Shown here: positions 1 through 6,584 of the stretch, piece after piece
How positions within the stretch are numbered: position 1 is the stretch's first letter
Layout of the letters: every line of letters begins with the position of its first letter
From: a virus
Length of the DNA stretch: 21,300 nucleotides
Strand: one strand, 5' to 3'
Virus record (IMG/VR): IMGVR_UViG_3300009030_000024
Location: 1 to 21,300 of that record
Made by a program: the position numbers and the translations under genes
The notes under the pieces: model-generated
What the model was told of the DNA's origin: nothing
Database searches by the model: none
What the model saw: the letters and a program-made list of their open reading frames with translations, nothing else

Positions 1-30
1 ATACTCGAAAGGGTAACGGTCCAACTCTGA

Positions 31-42
31 AAGGGAGCCCCA
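31..42 (+). promoter_or_regulatory. Extended ribosome binding site AAGGGAGCCCCA
   Basis: AAGGGAG is a good Shine-Dalgarno match, followed by CCCCA and then the ATG at 43. The same extended string (AAGGGAGCCC plus a few bases) precedes the starts at 6585, 10527, 11711, 14004 and, in shorter form, 14397. It is therefore a recurrent translation signal of this phage. It fixes the start of the first gene of the window. Confidence 0.75.
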
Positions 43-228
43 ATGGATAAGCAGACAGCGGAAGCTGAAGTCACGAAGCCGGCCAAGCCCCGAGCGCATA
101 ATTTCCCGATCCTCCACTTCTCGAAGCTCCTGGATCAGTTCCTCAAGGATCATCCGAGCGACGGGGATTCGGTGGACGCTCTCAAGGAATCCGTAAACGA
201 GGCCTTGCTCGCCACGATCAAGAAGTAG
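43..228 (+). CDS. Small hypothetical protein, 61 aa
   Basis: I do not recognise the family. The ATG at 43 has an excellent ribosome binding site (AAGGGAG, 31-37). The protein has a Lys/Ala/Pro-rich N-terminal 20 residues, a short hydrophobic patch (FPILHFSKLLDQFL, about residues 21-34) and a predicted helical, acidic C-terminal half. There is no membrane segment and no cysteine. The stop codon TAG shares its G with the GTG start of the next gene, so the two are probably translationally coupled. It opens the rightward run of small genes; its promoter must lie upstream of the window. Confidence 0.75.
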   Translation: MDKQTAEAEVTKPAKPRAHNFPILHFSKLLDQFLKDHPSDGDSVDALKESVNEALLATIKK

Positions 229-380
229 TGGATCTCTCGACCGGAATTGCTCTGGCGGGGCTCATTAGCCTCATTCTTCTCGGAGCTCTCTTCGTGCCGG
301 GAACGGAGAACCGGGAGCTCGTCCGGACGCTTGGGTTCATCCTCGCGCTCTGGACGATCCTCTTCGCCGTCCTCCAATGA
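228..380 (+). CDS. Small membrane protein with two helices, 50 aa
   Basis: The frame is open from the GTG at 228, which overlaps the previous stop by one base, to the TGA at 378-380, which overlaps the next ATG (ATGA). Two hydrophobic stretches are visible: roughly residues 6-23 (TGIALAGLISLILLGALF) and 36-49 (LGFILALWTILFAV). They are separated by a short charged loop (GTENRELVR). This predicts a hairpin membrane protein. Such microproteins occur in phage lysis, superinfection-exclusion and accessory functions, but nothing here selects one. It fills the gap between its neighbours exactly, which is strong support for being real. Confidence 0.7.
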   Translation: MDLSTGIALAGLISLILLGALFVPGTENRELVRTLGFILALWTILFAVLQ

Positions 381-709
381 CTGACCGACCGTTGCCCTTC
401 GATCCCGAGTACCGGACCCGGACCGGGGATCCGGAGACTTCTCTCGAAGCGGCGCGGTCGGTTACTGATCTGACCGGGAAGCAAAGCGCGGTGCTCCAAG
501 TGCTCAAGGTCTTGGGTCCAATGACGGATACCACCTTGAACGATCACTACAACAACCCCGAAGCCTTCCCCCTATTGCCGAGACAATCCGACTCGGGGCT
601 CCGGGCGCGCCGATCCGAATTGGTGACTCGAGGCCTCGTCCGGGACACTGGAAGGAAGGTCAAACTACCGTCCGGGAGACGGGCAATCGTATGGGAGGCC
701 AAACCGTGA
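377..709 (+). CDS. Winged-helix DNA-binding protein, 110 aa
   Basis: The start is the ATG at 377 (ATGA overlap with the preceding stop). The N-terminal segment has the pattern DPETSLEAARSVTDLTGKQ. It is followed by a helix (SAVLQVLKVLGPMTDTTL), a region RQSDSGLRARRSELVTRGLV that fits a recognition helix, and a basic beta-hairpin (RDTGRKVKLPSGRRAIVWEA) that fits the wing. Many actinophages carry a protein of this layout, annotated as helix-turn-helix or MarR-like. The target is unknown; a regulator of phage genes is plausible. Assignment rests on pattern recognition only. Confidence 0.65.
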   Translation: MTDRPLPFDPEYRTRTGDPETSLEAARSVTDLTGKQSAVLQVLKVLGPMTDTTLNDHYNNPEAFPLLPRQSDSGLRARRSELVTRGLVRDTGRKVKLPSGRRAIVWEAKP

Positions 710-954
710 TCGGATTCTTTATCGGGCTCTTCATCGGTGGCACGCTCGGAGTCTTTGCTATGGCGATTCTCGGAGCGGGAGCTCGACGGGAAGATTTCGA
801 GCAAGCCCAAGTCAAAGGTATGCGCGCCGCTATCGACGTGTTCCGAGATCAGTGGCCGCACCGCGTCGAATCGTATTTCGACGGTGACACGCTCGTTCGA
901 CATTTCTATGACGAGCAGGACGTGATTCACCATACCGACAAGAGGCCAGCTTGA
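706..954 (+). CDS. Small protein with N-terminal membrane anchor, about 82 aa
   Basis: I chose the GTG at 706 because it overlaps the previous stop (GTGA) and is preceded by GGGAGG seven bases upstream. An in-frame ATG at 691 is possible and would add five residues. The first 25 residues are a glycine-rich hydrophobic helix (IGFFIGLFIGGTLGVFAMAIL), as in the DUF3789-like phage membrane proteins. A soluble tail follows with GARREDFEQAQVKGMRAAIDVF and an acidic-aromatic C-terminus. The likely topology is a single-pass membrane protein with a cytoplasmic helix. Function unknown. Confidence 0.65.
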   Translation: MIGFFIGLFIGGTLGVFAMAILGAGARREDFEQAQVKGMRAAIDVFRDQWPHRVESYFDGDTLVRHFYDEQDVIHHTDKRPA

Positions 955-1214
955 GCCACGACCCGTACACCGAAGAGATAACCAACGAAGCCAATCTCCG
1001 GATGCGCGAGGCTTCCGGTCGCGTGAATGACAATCGACCGCTCGTAGCTTTCCTCTATGAGCTCGCTCGCGACGAGATCCAGATAGGGGATATCGAGGAC
1101 AAACTCGATCGCATTACCAACCTCCCTCCCGAGAAGGTTCCCGGACCGTTCATGTTTACTAACGGTTGGTTGGCGCGATGGGCTCAAGACGCAGCGGATC
1201 GGCTAACCGGATGA
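951..1214 (+). CDS. Hypothetical protein, 87 aa
   Basis: Starts at a TTG (951) that overlaps the previous TGA (TTGA) and ends in an ATGA overlap at 1211-1214. The protein is soluble and mostly helical. It contains an acidic middle (ARDEIQIGDIEDKLDRI) and a C-terminal segment GPFMFTNGWLARWAQDAADRL. Similar short proteins are common in actinophage early regions, but I cannot attach a function. No cysteines or catalytic motifs are visible. Confidence 0.65.
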   Translation: MSHDPYTEEITNEANLRMREASGRVNDNRPLVAFLYELARDEIQIGDIEDKLDRITNLPPEKVPGPFMFTNGWLARWAQDAADRLTG

Positions 1215-1435
1215 GCCCGAAGGGGCGCGGGGCCAACTCGAGCAGATCTCGGAGACGGGGAAATGATCGACCCACTCGAGGAACCCAATCGGGCCGGCTC
1301 CGCAAGGACTCGATGCTCATTCTGACCGCGATGGCTCAGACCCGGGTCGCTCCCACTGACAAGGCAGGGATCCTCTCAGAGACGGAGACGTTTCGAGACA
1401 GGCTCCGAAAACGATTCCGAAGAAAGGCGGGCTAA
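1211..1435 (+). CDS. Arg/Ser-rich basic protein, 74 aa
   Basis: The ATG at 1211 overlaps the preceding stop (ATGA) and the TAA shares its last A with the next ATG (TAATG). The N-terminal half is low-complexity and strongly basic (GANSSRSRRRGNDRPTRGTQ). A short helix (LRKDSMLILTAMAQTRVA) follows, then a very basic C-terminus (RDRLRKRFRRKAG). Composition suggests nucleic-acid binding, but no recognised domain is present. Because the composition is unusual, tight gene spacing is the main evidence that this frame is coding. Confidence 0.55.
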   Translation: MSPKGRGANSSRSRRRGNDRPTRGTQSGRLRKDSMLILTAMAQTRVAPTDKAGILSETETFRDRLRKRFRRKAG

Positions 1436-1620
1436 TGCCGCGAGGTTTCTACATCGTCCAGGATCGCTGGTGTGAGATTTGCTCCGCGCCAGCCGCGTTC
1501 CAAGTGCTCGAGCTCGGGGCGCTCAAACTCATGCCGGTATGCACTCACGACCACGGCGAATTGTTGATAAAGCAGAAAATGGCAGAGCGGGAAAAGGCGC
1601 TGAAAGAGAGCCAGAAATGA
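1435..1620 (+). CDS. Zinc-binding-like microprotein, 61 aa
   Basis: The start is an ATG overlapping the previous stop by one base. Cys13-x2-Cys16 and Cys36-x-His38-x-His40 could together bind one zinc. A Lys/Glu-rich helix (KQKMAEREKALKESQK) forms the C-terminus. The layout CxxC, about 20 residues, then Cys and His is echoed in the leftward gene at 12029-12199 (CxxC plus CxxH), so the two may be distant relatives. Function unknown; the C-terminal helix could mediate protein or nucleic-acid contacts. Confidence 0.65.
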   Translation: MPRGFYIVQDRWCEICSAPAAFQVLELGALKLMPVCTHDHGELLIKQKMAEREKALKESQK

Positions 1621-1844
1621 GCCAGCAAACCGAAGACGACCCGATCAACGATCTCGACAAGTCCCGCGAGATCCTCAACGACATTCGCGCGATCAGAGCG
1701 GAACAATGCCTCTCCTGTGGGAAGGCCTATCACAACCAATCCAAGACCCACGACTGGCGCGGTTGGGGGGTCTTCCGACGACCACGATGCCAATACGATC
1801 CGAAGGGGTGGGATTACAGCGACCACTCGGAAGGGATCGCGTGA
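1617..1844 (+). CDS. Small Cys-containing protein, 75 aa
   Basis: The ATG at 1617 overlaps the previous stop (ATGA). An acidic N-terminal helix (residues 1-28) is followed by QCLSCGKAYH (Cys31-x2-Cys34), then a Trp-rich stretch (THDWRGWGVFRRPRC) with a further Cys, and an aromatic C-terminus. The CxxC with later His and Cys could form a zinc site. It ends in a GTGA overlap with the next gene. I do not recognise the family. Confidence 0.6.
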   Translation: MSQQTEDDPINDLDKSREILNDIRAIRAEQCLSCGKAYHNQSKTHDWRGWGVFRRPRCQYDPKGWDYSDHSEGIA

Positions 1845-2254
1845 CTAAGCCAGAGGAATACTCGATCCAATACTGGCTCAAGGCGATCAACCGGAGCCTC
1901 GAGAAGCTCATCGTGGAGAGCCTCGATCGGTTCACCGCGTCTCATCGCGAGAAGCCTCGCGACCCTCCGATATGGAAAATGCGTATGGAGCTCCAAGAGG
2001 CGATAGCGGATTCGATCGCCGAGACTACGGATCTCGCAGCGTTTCTAACCGAGCTCATGGACGCGGGGGTAGTCGAAGCATGGATACGGGGGATGCTCGG
2101 AGCGGAAGCTCCCGCAGTAGACGAGATCCACTACGCAGACGGGAGGATCCGACCGCTTTCCGATCTGATCTCCGGGGTAGAGGCCACTATCGAACACCGC
2201 GGGACGATGGTCGGTGGAGTCTGGATCCCTGAACGACCGGAGACAACGGATTGA
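1841..2254 (+). CDS. Hypothetical helical protein, 137 aa
   Basis: The frame opens further upstream, but the GTG at 1841 overlaps the previous stop (GTGA) and gives a sensible N-terminus (TKPEEYSIQYWLKAINRSLE). The protein is predicted almost wholly helical (LEKLIVESLDRF, RMELQEAIADSIAETTDLAAFLTELMDAGVVEAWI), with a short beta-like end (GTMVGGVWIPERP). No cysteine, signal peptide or catalytic motif is seen. It lies within an uninterrupted chain of overlapping genes. Confidence 0.6.
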   Translation: MTKPEEYSIQYWLKAINRSLEKLIVESLDRFTASHREKPRDPPIWKMRMELQEAIADSIAETTDLAAFLTELMDAGVVEAWIRGMLGAEAPAVDEIHYADGRIRPLSDLISGVEATIEHRGTMVGGVWIPERPETTD

Positions 2255-2523
2255 AACGAGGCAAACACTCCGCGCGAATCGCGATCCAAGACGCTCCGGA
2301 GGTTTCCGACTTGGGCCGGGGCTCCATGATCCGGTTCGGTAACCAACGATTCCGAATTGACGACACGGCGCTTCTCGGAAACATCGAAGTGACCTTCCAG
2401 CGGGGGAGCGTTAGCGACGATTGGGAGATCACGCTCTTGGTGGGCGGGCTTCCACTCATGGGGGAATGGGGGCTCTCACCGGATTGGGGAGATCTCGCTG
2501 TCGAAGAGTGGTGGAAGCAATAG
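2251..2523 (+). CDS. Hypothetical beta-rich protein, 90 aa
   Basis: TTG start at 2251, overlapping the previous TGA (TTGA). A basic N-terminus (KRGKHSARIAI) leads into alternating hydrophobic strands (SMIRFGNQRFRI, GNIEVTFQRG, WEITLLVGGLPL), ending in the Trp-rich GDLAVEEWWKQ. This suggests a small beta sandwich or barrel. The TAG stop shares its G with the next GTG start. No family recognised. Confidence 0.6.
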   Translation: MKRGKHSARIAIQDAPEVSDLGRGSMIRFGNQRFRIDDTALLGNIEVTFQRGSVSDDWEITLLVGGLPLMGEWGLSPDWGDLAVEEWWKQ

Positions 2524-2774
2524 TGAGACGGAAACGTAAGCCACCGGATCTCGACCCTGTTATCACCGAGTTCCACAACGAGCTCACCGGGGAGACGAAA
2601 TGGAAGGTCTTCGCTCGAGGCCAATTCTTCCAGGGGATCAAGCTCCGGGAACCGTTCTCCAAGACCTTCGCGACTCGAGAGGAAGCGATCGCGTGCTACG
2701 CCGAGAACTTCGGATGGGTTCCGCGGGGCGAGTTCCAACCCTCAGAGACAGACGTAACGGAGCCGCCGTTCTAA
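2523..2774 (+). CDS. Hypothetical protein, 83 aa
   Basis: GTG start at 2523, sharing a base with the previous stop. The N-terminus is very basic (RRKRKPPD). Next come FHNELTGETKWKVFARGQFF, which looks like two beta strands, and then SKTFATREEAIACYAENFGW, a typical strand-helix element of small alpha/beta proteins. The C-terminus is acidic. The pattern of two strands followed by an EEAI helix resembles small domains that bind nucleic acid or peptides, but no assignment is justified. It ends in a TAATG overlap. Confidence 0.6.
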   Translation: MRRKRKPPDLDPVITEFHNELTGETKWKVFARGQFFQGIKLREPFSKTFATREEAIACYAENFGWVPRGEFQPSETDVTEPPF

Positions 2775-3013
2775 TGCCCGAGATCCGACCCTTCGCAGAC
2801 GGAGATTGGTACGACCAGGGAGGGCTTGAGCCCCGCCAGAGCCCACTCACCGTGGAGCACCTGACCCTCAGAGACGAGCTCGACAGGATGCGCGGGGAGG
2901 CAGACTTGCTATGGCGACCGCTTCGATGGCTGTTCAATCGGAAGCTCGACAGGCTCGAGGCCATCCTGGACGAGACGAGAGACGCAGCCCTTCGGAGGTA
3001 CTTCCAATCGTGA
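2774..3013 (+). CDS. Hypothetical helical protein, 79 aa
   Basis: ATG start at 2774 (TAATG). After about 25 variable residues the protein is one long amphipathic helical region: LTLRDELDRMRGEADLLWRPLRWLFNRKLDRLEAILDE in sequence, with heptad-like spacing that suggests a short coiled coil. The central LLWRPLRWLF is amphipathic rather than membrane-spanning. It ends in a GTGA overlap with the following gene. Function unknown. Confidence 0.6.
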   Translation: MPEIRPFADGDWYDQGGLEPRQSPLTVEHLTLRDELDRMRGEADLLWRPLRWLFNRKLDRLEAILDETRDAALRRYFQS

Positions 3014-3174
3014 GGCCAACTGACTGTCCGAAATGCGAAGAGTTCTTCACACCCATTCTCCAAGCCGAAGCCGGGATGGAGCTCGCCAAGAGTGGAGCCC
3101 GGGCCGCGCGAGCCCTAGTGGACGAGAGACTCGAGGCCGTTCACGCCGAGCACAAAGATCCTGACCGCACCTGA
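3010..3174 (+). CDS. Small CPKC protein, 54 aa
   Basis: The GTG at 3010 overlaps the previous stop (GTGA). The N-terminus has TDCPKCEEFF, a single CxxC pair. A long helix follows (LQAEAGMELAKSGARAARALVDERLEAVHAEH), with two histidines near its end. One CxxC plus His residues could hold zinc or allow dimerisation around a shared metal. It is the last gene before the first real gap in the rightward series. Confidence 0.55.
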   Translation: MRPTDCPKCEEFFTPILQAEAGMELAKSGARAARALVDERLEAVHAEHKDPDRT

Positions 3175-3177
3175 CCG

Positions 3178-3216
3178 CATGGATACGGTATACCTCATGG
3201 ATACGATCGGATACGG
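3178..3216 (+). repeat. Cluster of GGATACGG direct repeats with a GGTATACC palindrome
   Basis: CATGGATACG occurs at 3178-3187 and 3196-3205. GGATACGG occurs at 3181-3188 and 3209-3216. GGTATACC, a perfect palindrome, lies between them at 3187-3194. The cluster sits in the first non-overlapping gap of the left arm, so an operator or other protein-binding site is possible. No clear -35/-10 pair is seen nearby. Confidence 0.4.
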
Positions 3217-3225
3217 AGCGAGGTC

Positions 3226-3357
3226 TTGGACAGCCGGCAACTGAAAGCGACTCGATTTCCCATGCTGAACGGTGAGGATCAACTCGATCGTCTCCGCTCG
3301 ATCTCGGCGGGATCCGGTGGAACCTTGAGAGTGTCGATTCTGGCTGTGGACAACTGA
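3226..3357 (+). CDS. Possible small protein, 43 aa
   Basis: An open frame runs from a TTG at 3226, preceded by GGAGCGAGG, to a TGA at 3355-3357 that directly abuts the next ATG. It reads LDSRQLKATRFPMLNGEDQL and continues into SGGTLRVSILAVDN, protein-like with a beta C-terminus. An internal ATG at 3262 would give 31 residues. It occupies most of the 183-base gap between 3174 and 3358, the only long gap of the left arm. The evidence is weaker than for its neighbours because there is no overlap with the gene before. Confidence 0.4.
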   Translation: MDSRQLKATRFPMLNGEDQLDRLRSISAGSGGTLRVSILAVDN

Positions 3358-3654
3358 ATGAGACTCAACGACGGGCTTCCAGTTTGGCACGCCTCAGTAA
3401 GCGTTCAGGATCAGAGAACCGGGATCCTTCTACCCGCGCCGAGCCAATCGGAAATGATCGCGATTCGCTTGCTCGAGGGGGTAGGCAGAGACGACGGCGA
3501 ATGGTGGCTTTTCTCTGAGGGCAGGGTCGGCCACCTTCGAGTCGGGATCACCGAGAACGAGCTCGAGAGCATTTGGCCCGACCAAGACCCGCCACTCGCG
3601 ACGGTGGATGCCGGGGAATCCGGGCCTTATCGAATGAGGACGCGCCTTGGGTAG
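3358..3654 (+). CDS. Hypothetical protein, 98 aa
   Basis: ATG start immediately after a TGA. The protein is a compact alpha/beta sequence: VWHASVSVQDQRTGILLP (strands), SEMIAIRLLEGVG (helix), EWWLFSEGRVGHLRVGITENELESIW (strands and helix). Short proteins starting RLNDGLPVWHASVS are, from memory, recurrent in actinophages upstream of packaging genes, without known function. The stop overlaps the next TTG start by eight bases. Confidence 0.65.
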   Translation: MRLNDGLPVWHASVSVQDQRTGILLPAPSQSEMIAIRLLEGVGRDDGEWWLFSEGRVGHLRVGITENELESIWPDQDPPLATVDAGESGPYRMRTRLG

Positions 3655-4015
3655 CTGGATCCCCCCGGAGCCCCTCGATCGTTGCAACGCCAAGAGCAAG
3701 ACGGCGGGGCGACAATGCGCGCGGTATCGAACCGCGGGGCTCAAGGTGTGTTATTGGCATGGAGCCGAAACTCCGCAGGCCAAGAATAAGGTCGATCGAC
3801 TCTTCGCTCTAGCGGCGGATCTGGCTATCGAGGTTCTCGTAGATGAAATGGAACGAGGCGAGAACTCCGCCGATCGGATCCGCGCCGCTCGAGCCATCCT
3901 GGACCGCGCCGGCTACGGGCCGCTCCGCCGGCTCGAGATCACTACCGGAGCTCTCGAGGAAGAGCTCGACAAGCTGAATCGGGAAGTGGCTCAAATGGAA
4001 GACGAAGCGGATTGA
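3647..4015 (+). CDS. Putative small terminase subunit with zinc-binding N-terminus, 122 aa
   Basis: TTG start at 3647, overlapping the previous gene. Residues 11-40 hold CNAKSKTAGRQC, then ARYRTAGLKVCYWHG: Cys-x11-Cys-x10-Cys-x2-His. This is the pattern of a small zinc-binding module found at the N-terminus of many phage proteins encoded just before terL. The rest is helical (DRLFALAADLAIEVLVDEMER, SADRIRAARAILDRAGYGP, EEELDKLNREVAQMED), as in small terminases, whose helices oligomerise and bind the packaging site. Position four genes upstream of TerL fits. The alternative is an unrelated zinc-binding DNA-binding protein. Confidence 0.5.
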   Translation: MGSWIPPEPLDRCNAKSKTAGRQCARYRTAGLKVCYWHGAETPQAKNKVDRLFALAADLAIEVLVDEMERGENSADRIRAARAILDRAGYGPLRRLEITTGALEEELDKLNREVAQMEDEAD

Positions 4016-4158
4016 GCCGCGCGCCTCTCACCGTGAAGCTGGTCGCGGACACAACCCAATTCGACCGGATGCTCGAGCGTATAGTCGAGCAACTCAGACG
4101 ACCCGACGACGACGAAGAAGAGGATGATGAGCGACCAGGCGACCAATCCCGCACTTGA
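4012..4158 (+). CDS. Small acidic-tailed protein, 48 aa
   Basis: TTG start overlapping the previous stop (TTGA). The first 30 residues (SRAPLTVKLVADTTQFDRML, then ERIVEQLRR) form a strand-plus-helix unit. The following segment is an Asp/Glu run (DDDEEEDDE). It overlaps the next gene by about 35 bases, more than is usual here, but the N-terminal sequence is protein-like. The same LTVKLVADTxQFDR pattern occurs in phage structural proteins, from memory. Function unknown. Confidence 0.5.
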   Translation: MSRAPLTVKLVADTTQFDRMLERIVEQLRRPDDDEEEDDERPGDQSRT

Positions 4159-4405
4159 TCTCCCGCTCACCGAGATCCCCCACACCCTCGCGATGGTGAT
4201 CCCCGGGTACGTCTACTACTTCCAGTTTTACAGCGAGCCCGGACCCGACGAATACATGGCCGCGGTGGTCGCGGTGGGCAACCGGATGGCGAAAGAGCTC
4301 GGAGTGGTCCCGGACAGCAAGGACACGATCTACCGTCCGACCGCTGAGATTCGATGGGATGAGATCCGGAAGACGCTCCAATCCGATCCGGTGCGCGTGG
4401 CATGA
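4124..4405 (+). CDS. Hypothetical protein, 92-93 aa
   Basis: Two adjacent ATGs (4124 and 4127) follow a GAAGAAGAGG purine run, so either may start translation. The sequence has a short hydrophobic stretch (TLAMVIPGYVYYFQF), a helix (DEYMAAVVAVGNRMAKELGV) and a C-terminal helix (WDEIRKTLQSDP). It appears soluble. It ends in an ATGA overlap with the following gene. Not recognised. Confidence 0.6.
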   Translation: MMSDQATNPALDLPLTEIPHTLAMVIPGYVYYFQFYSEPGPDEYMAAVVAVGNRMAKELGVVPDSKDTIYRPTAEIRWDEIRKTLQSDPVRVA

Positions 4406-4758
4406 GTCCAGTTCCGATGGGTCCAGTCACCTACTCCCCCGGGAAGTGCACGCGGGTCGTGGGCGGGCCGATCGAAAAGCCAACCTCGCTCTGTCTCAAG
4501 GACGCGGTTATGCACGTCTTTTGGGATCCCGATTTGGAGAACGGCTTTACCTGTACCGAGCACTCAAACGAGATCCAGGAGTGGAGCCCCTATGCCGTCC
4601 ACACTTCGGACGTTCCCCCCTGTGGGCTCACTGGATCCAACTTCGCCGGGATACTCATGGAGGACGGCTCGATCGAGTCGTGGTGCTTCCTTGACGAAGG
4701 GGAGAAAGAGAAGAGGGCCGAATTCGTGAAGAGAATCATGGAGACGGCCAGCGCATGA
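4402..4758 (+). CDS. Cysteine-containing hypothetical protein, 118 aa
   Basis: ATG at 4402 (ATGA overlap); another in-frame ATG lies at 4417. Five cysteines are spread through the protein (in GKCTR, SLCLK, FTCTEH, PPCGL, SWCFL), with His residues near two of them (VMHVF, CTEHSNE). A structural zinc site is possible. The N-terminal CTRVVGGPIEKPTSLCLKDA resembles a two-Cys knuckle. The C-terminus is a charged helix (EKEKRAEFVKRIMETA). Its place in the cluster before TerL does not identify its function. Confidence 0.55.
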   Translation: MSPVPMGPVTYSPGKCTRVVGGPIEKPTSLCLKDAVMHVFWDPDLENGFTCTEHSNEIQEWSPYAVHTSDVPPCGLTGSNFAGILMEDGSIESWCFLDEGEKEKRAEFVKRIMETASA

Positions 4759-5069
4759 CCCCCGATGAGGCCGAATTCAACGAAGAGATCCACGTCCGGA
4801 TCCAGTACCCCGGGAACGGAAACGGGAAGATTCTCCGACCGGGGAACCTCTACGACTTCGATGAATGGGAGACGTTTCTCAACCTTCACGATCTGAGCGG
4901 GCTCGACGTTTACCGGATCGATTTCCTCGAGGACGGTCGGATGACAGTTCACCGCTATCGGAAGGGCTCGGACGGACACCCGTTTCTCGCCAACCTCGAC
5001 ACTCGAGAGATCGCCACTTTCGAGCCGGTGACAATCACTCCCAAGGTTCCGATCCCGTCCTGGACGTGA
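4755..5069 (+). CDS. Hypothetical protein, 104 aa
   Basis: ATG at 4755 (ATGA overlap). An acidic N-terminus is followed by beta-like segments (EIHVRIQYPGNGNGKIL), a helix (DEWETFLNLHDLSGL), and strands (VYRIDFLEDGRMTVHRYR, then EIATFEPVTITPKV). It looks like a small single-domain alpha/beta protein. The TGA overlaps the TerL GTG start (GTGA), so it is translationally coupled to TerL. No family recognised. Confidence 0.6.
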   Translation: MTPDEAEFNEEIHVRIQYPGNGNGKILRPGNLYDFDEWETFLNLHDLSGLDVYRIDFLEDGRMTVHRYRKGSDGHPFLANLDTREIATFEPVTITPKVPIPSWT

Positions 5070-6556
5070 GCACCGCCGAAGCTCTATCGCGCGTCGATCT
5101 GATAACCAAGATCAACACTCAGCAAATCCGCAAAGACTGGTACAGGACCGAGCGACTTCGCAGGATCTACGGAGAGGATCCGGTCGCGTGGGCTAACGAT
5201 TTCCTCGACTTCGGAGAGGCCGGCGGTTTGGCCGAATACCAGGAAGAGACGCTCACCAATCTGGCCGTCCACCATCGAGAGGCAACTCGAGCTCCCCGGG
5301 GCGCGGGGAAGACCGCTCCCGCAGCGATAGCCGTCCATTGGTTCGCTAACACCTTCGACGGGCTCGACTGGAAGGTGGTCACGACGGCGGGGGGATGGCG
5401 GCAACTCATAAAGTTCCTCTGGCCTGAGATCCACAAATGGGCTCGAGCGATCGACTTTCAGAAGCTCGGAAGGCCGCGGTATACCAACCTCGAGCTCCAA
5501 GTAATGAGCCTGAAACTCAACACCGGGGAAGCCTTCGGAGTGGCCTCAGACAACCCGGACCTGATCGAAGGCGCGCACGCGGAGAACCTCCTAACGATCG
5601 TGGACGAGGCGAAGGCGGTTCCAGCGAAATCATGGGATGCGATCGAGGGGTACTTCTCGGACCCGGGCCACAAGCTGATTCTGGCGCTCTCGGTGCCGGG
5701 GGAGCCGGCGGGCCGCTTCCATGAGATCCACGCTCGAGCTCCCGGTTACGAGGAATGGCATACGACCCACGTCACCACGGAGCGAGCTCTCAAGGCGGGA
5801 CGGATCACTCAGGAATGGGTCGATGCTCGAGGGAAACAATGGGGGGAGGACTCCCCGCTGTATCGGACCTACGTCAAGGCCGAGTTTGCGGGTTCGGAGG
5901 ACGCGGCGATCCCGCTCGGTTGGATCGAGGCGGCGATGGCCCGTTGGGAGGAAGAGAAGACTCACGTTCTCACTCAGATCGGAGTGGACGTGGCAGACAC
6001 CGGAGAGGATCAAACCGTGATCGCGAAGCTGTACGGAACCCGGGTCGGAAGGCTCGCGTATCACGACGAGAAGGGCGCGGTTGGTGAGGGGCTCGAGGCC
6101 ACCGTGGGCCACGTCTGGAAGGCGACCGGATATGGAGCGGCGAAGATCCCGGTGGTCATAGACTCGATCGGAGTCGGCGCGGGAGTGGTCGGCCAGCTAC
6201 GAACGAAGGGAGCGGAGGTTGTCGGTTTTAACGCTTCGGAGGCGACCGACTGGACAGACGAATCCGGGGAGCTCCGATTCGTCAACAAACGATCCGCGGC
6301 CTGGTGGAACCTCCGGGAGCTCCTTCATCCTGATAACCCAACCCCGATCTCGCTCCCCCCGGACGACTTGCTTCTCGGGGATCTCGCTTCCCCGAAATGG
6401 CTTTCTATTACTTCCGGTGGCCGGCAACGCTTGGAGCCGAAGGTCGATATCAAGAGGCGACTAGGGCGGAGCCCGGACAGCGGGGATACCGTGGTCATGC
6501 TTTTCTGGACGGATCCCGTCGAGGTCATAACTCAGATCGAATGGGGCGCGGTCTAA
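5066..6556 (+). CDS. Terminase large subunit (packaging ATPase-nuclease), 496 aa
   Basis: TerL powers DNA translocation into the prohead and cuts the concatemer. The frame opens at 4865, but the GTG at 5066 overlaps the preceding stop (GTGA) and removes an arginine-rich non-protein-like extension. In the 496-residue protein the Walker A motif is APRGAGKT (residues 76-83). The Walker B is LLTIVDEAK, with the Asp-Glu pair at 180-181. The C-terminal RuvC-like nuclease domain shows acidic residues in IGVDVAD (Asp308), VVIDSIGVG (Asp366) and DSGDTVVM (Asp471/Asp474). Length is typical. It heads the packaging-head module. Confidence 0.92.
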   Translation: MSTAEALSRVDLITKINTQQIRKDWYRTERLRRIYGEDPVAWANDFLDFGEAGGLAEYQEETLTNLAVHHREATRAPRGAGKTAPAAIAVHWFANTFDGLDWKVVTTAGGWRQLIKFLWPEIHKWARAIDFQKLGRPRYTNLELQVMSLKLNTGEAFGVASDNPDLIEGAHAENLLTIVDEAKAVPAKSWDAIEGYFSDPGHKLILALSVPGEPAGRFHEIHARAPGYEEWHTTHVTTERALKAGRITQEWVDARGKQWGEDSPLYRTYVKAEFAGSEDAAIPLGWIEAAMARWEEEKTHVLTQIGVDVADTGEDQTVIAKLYGTRVGRLAYHDEKGAVGEGLEATVGHVWKATGYGAAKIPVVIDSIGVGAGVVGQLRTKGAEVVGFNASEATDWTDESGELRFVNKRSAAWWNLRELLHPDNPTPISLPPDDLLLGDLASPKWLSITSGGRQRLEPKVDIKRRLGRSPDSGDTVVMLFWTDPVEVITQIEWGAV

Positions 6557-6570
6557 AGTGGGGACCGACG

Positions 6571-6584
6571 AAGGGAGCCCCGAA
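6571..6584 (+). promoter_or_regulatory. Ribosome binding site deciding the 6585 start
   Basis: AAGGGAGCCCCGAA immediately precedes the ATG at 6585. The frame is open from a GTG at 6558, but that start would bury this strong signal inside the coding region. The same extended signal occurs before five other genes, so translation is taken to begin at 6585. Confidence 0.75.

Noticed and set aside
2187-2738. 183-aa minus-strand frame
   Set aside because: Lies opposite three tightly overlapping rightward genes; composition is typical of an antisense shadow.
4907-4915. ACGTTTACC, resembling the leftward operator half-site
   Set aside because: Single copy inside a coding sequence, with no partner element and no -35/-10; probably chance.
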